Positions 63,672 through 64,000 of a stretch of DNA of 64,000 bases are shown one piece after another. The stretch comes from an uncultured bacterium (GTDB lineage: Bacteria; Bacillota; Clostridia; Lachnospirales; Lachnospiraceae): positions 5,156 to 69,155 of the forward strand of contig CAJMNR010000019.1 in NCBI GenBank assembly GCA_905214875.1. The letters are read 5' to 3'. A model generated the notes under the pieces. That model was given only the letters and a program-made list of their open reading frames with translations, ran no database searches and was not told the origin of the DNA. The position numbers and the translations under genes are program-made. The number at the start of each line of letters is the position of its first letter. Within the stretch, counting starts at the first letter, position 1.

Positions 63672-64000
63672 TGACTGTTCCTTTCCATTATGTTTCCAAT
63701 TAAATACACAGTGGAGCCCAGAGAAAGAAAAAAATATGTTCCCCGGACTACCACTGCTATGTGTCATAAAAAATACTATAGTTTTCGTACTTCTTCCCCA
63801 TAGTATATCATATTTTAATAAAAAAAACCATATGTTCGATTTTGATTTGCACAAGCAATGAGTTGGGCGTTTACGAATCATTTTATAGCTTATATAATAG
63901 GAAGGTATTATATAAGCAGTTAGGAAAAGTCAGGAATTACTCCCCTTTTTTTATTGTTAGACTAACTATGTCAAATAGTTTTTTAAAATTATTTTATTAT
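63672..64000. other. Upstream region of parE, 329 bp
   Basis: An AT-rich region with a TATACT at about 63800 on the minus strand as a possible -10 for parE. Nothing else was recognised before the window ends. Confidence 0.4.

Noticed and set aside
61743..63881. 712-residue version of ParE
   Set aside because: The extra 70 N-terminal residues are not ParE-like and lie upstream of the AAAGGA site that serves ATG 63671.

Overview
The window is an AT-rich (roughly 39% GC by eye), gene-dense bacterial chromosome segment. Everything in it fits an anaerobic Firmicute of the Lachnospiraceae / Clostridium cluster XIVa type: strong AGGAGG ribosome sites, T-box control of a tRNA synthetase, PdxS/PdxT with a divergent MocR-type PdxR, pyruvate formate-lyase with its activase and a formate-type channel, a spore-photolyase-like radical SAM protein, FliB-like and C_GCAxxG_C_C proteins, AzlCD, YitT and DUF1275 proteins. 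Species cannot be named from sequence reading alone. I saw no rRNA, tRNA, CRISPR array, insertion sequence or prophage.

Layout. 1-13 kb: the 3' part of a HelD-like helicase gene that ends, unexpectedly, in a glycoside hydrolase 31 N-terminal-type domain; TrmO; a MerR/GyrI-like regulator; YitT and DUF2798 membrane proteins; an HD phosphohydrolase; a decayed MATE gene; small acetyl- and methyltransferases; an AraC/GyrI-like regulator and azlCD. 14-18 kb: a two-gene operon (APH-fold kinase + class III PLP enzyme) with a divergent TetR regulator and a convincing operator, then a TipAL-type MerR gene with a 19-bp-spacer promoter. 18-30 kb: housekeeping and membrane proteins (DUF445, SPL-like radical SAM, fasciclin, DUF1275, a diguanylate cyclase, YitT, DUF5692, DUF4825-like, SLATT, a zinc-finger/HTH/DUF2087 regulator). 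28.9-31.8 kb: pdxR / pdxST (vitamin B6). 31.9-37 kb: FAH-family hydrolase, GntP permease + glycerate kinase, a phospholipase-D protein. 37-42.6 kb: formate-channel, pflB, pflA and FliB-like genes. 42.7-45 kb: KduD and MATE.

45-52.3 kb is the most interesting block: a PotABCD-type ABC transporter followed without a break by an SDR dehydrogenase, a class III PLP enzyme and an APH-fold kinase. The last two are paralogues of the pair at 14-17 kb. Kinase plus class III PLP enzyme is the arrangement of the hydroxylysine kinase / phosphohydroxylysine phospho-lyase and ethanolamine-phosphate phospho-lyase families, so both loci may import or degrade an amino alcohol by phosphorylation followed by ammonia/phosphate elimination. 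Both operons have unusual leaders with AAAGGCG-type hairpins, and the second also has a nine-codon leader ORF.

52.3-64 kb: a Trp-specific T-box before trpS, an AGCS symporter, a soluble chemoreceptor-like protein, lgt, an ABC-F antibiotic-resistance-type gene with a leader peptide and mutually exclusive hairpins (ribosome-mediated attenuation), and the parE-parC topoisomerase IV operon on the minus strand. PLP made through PdxST would supply both class III PLP enzymes and PdxR; that link is metabolic rather than regulatory as far as the sequence shows.
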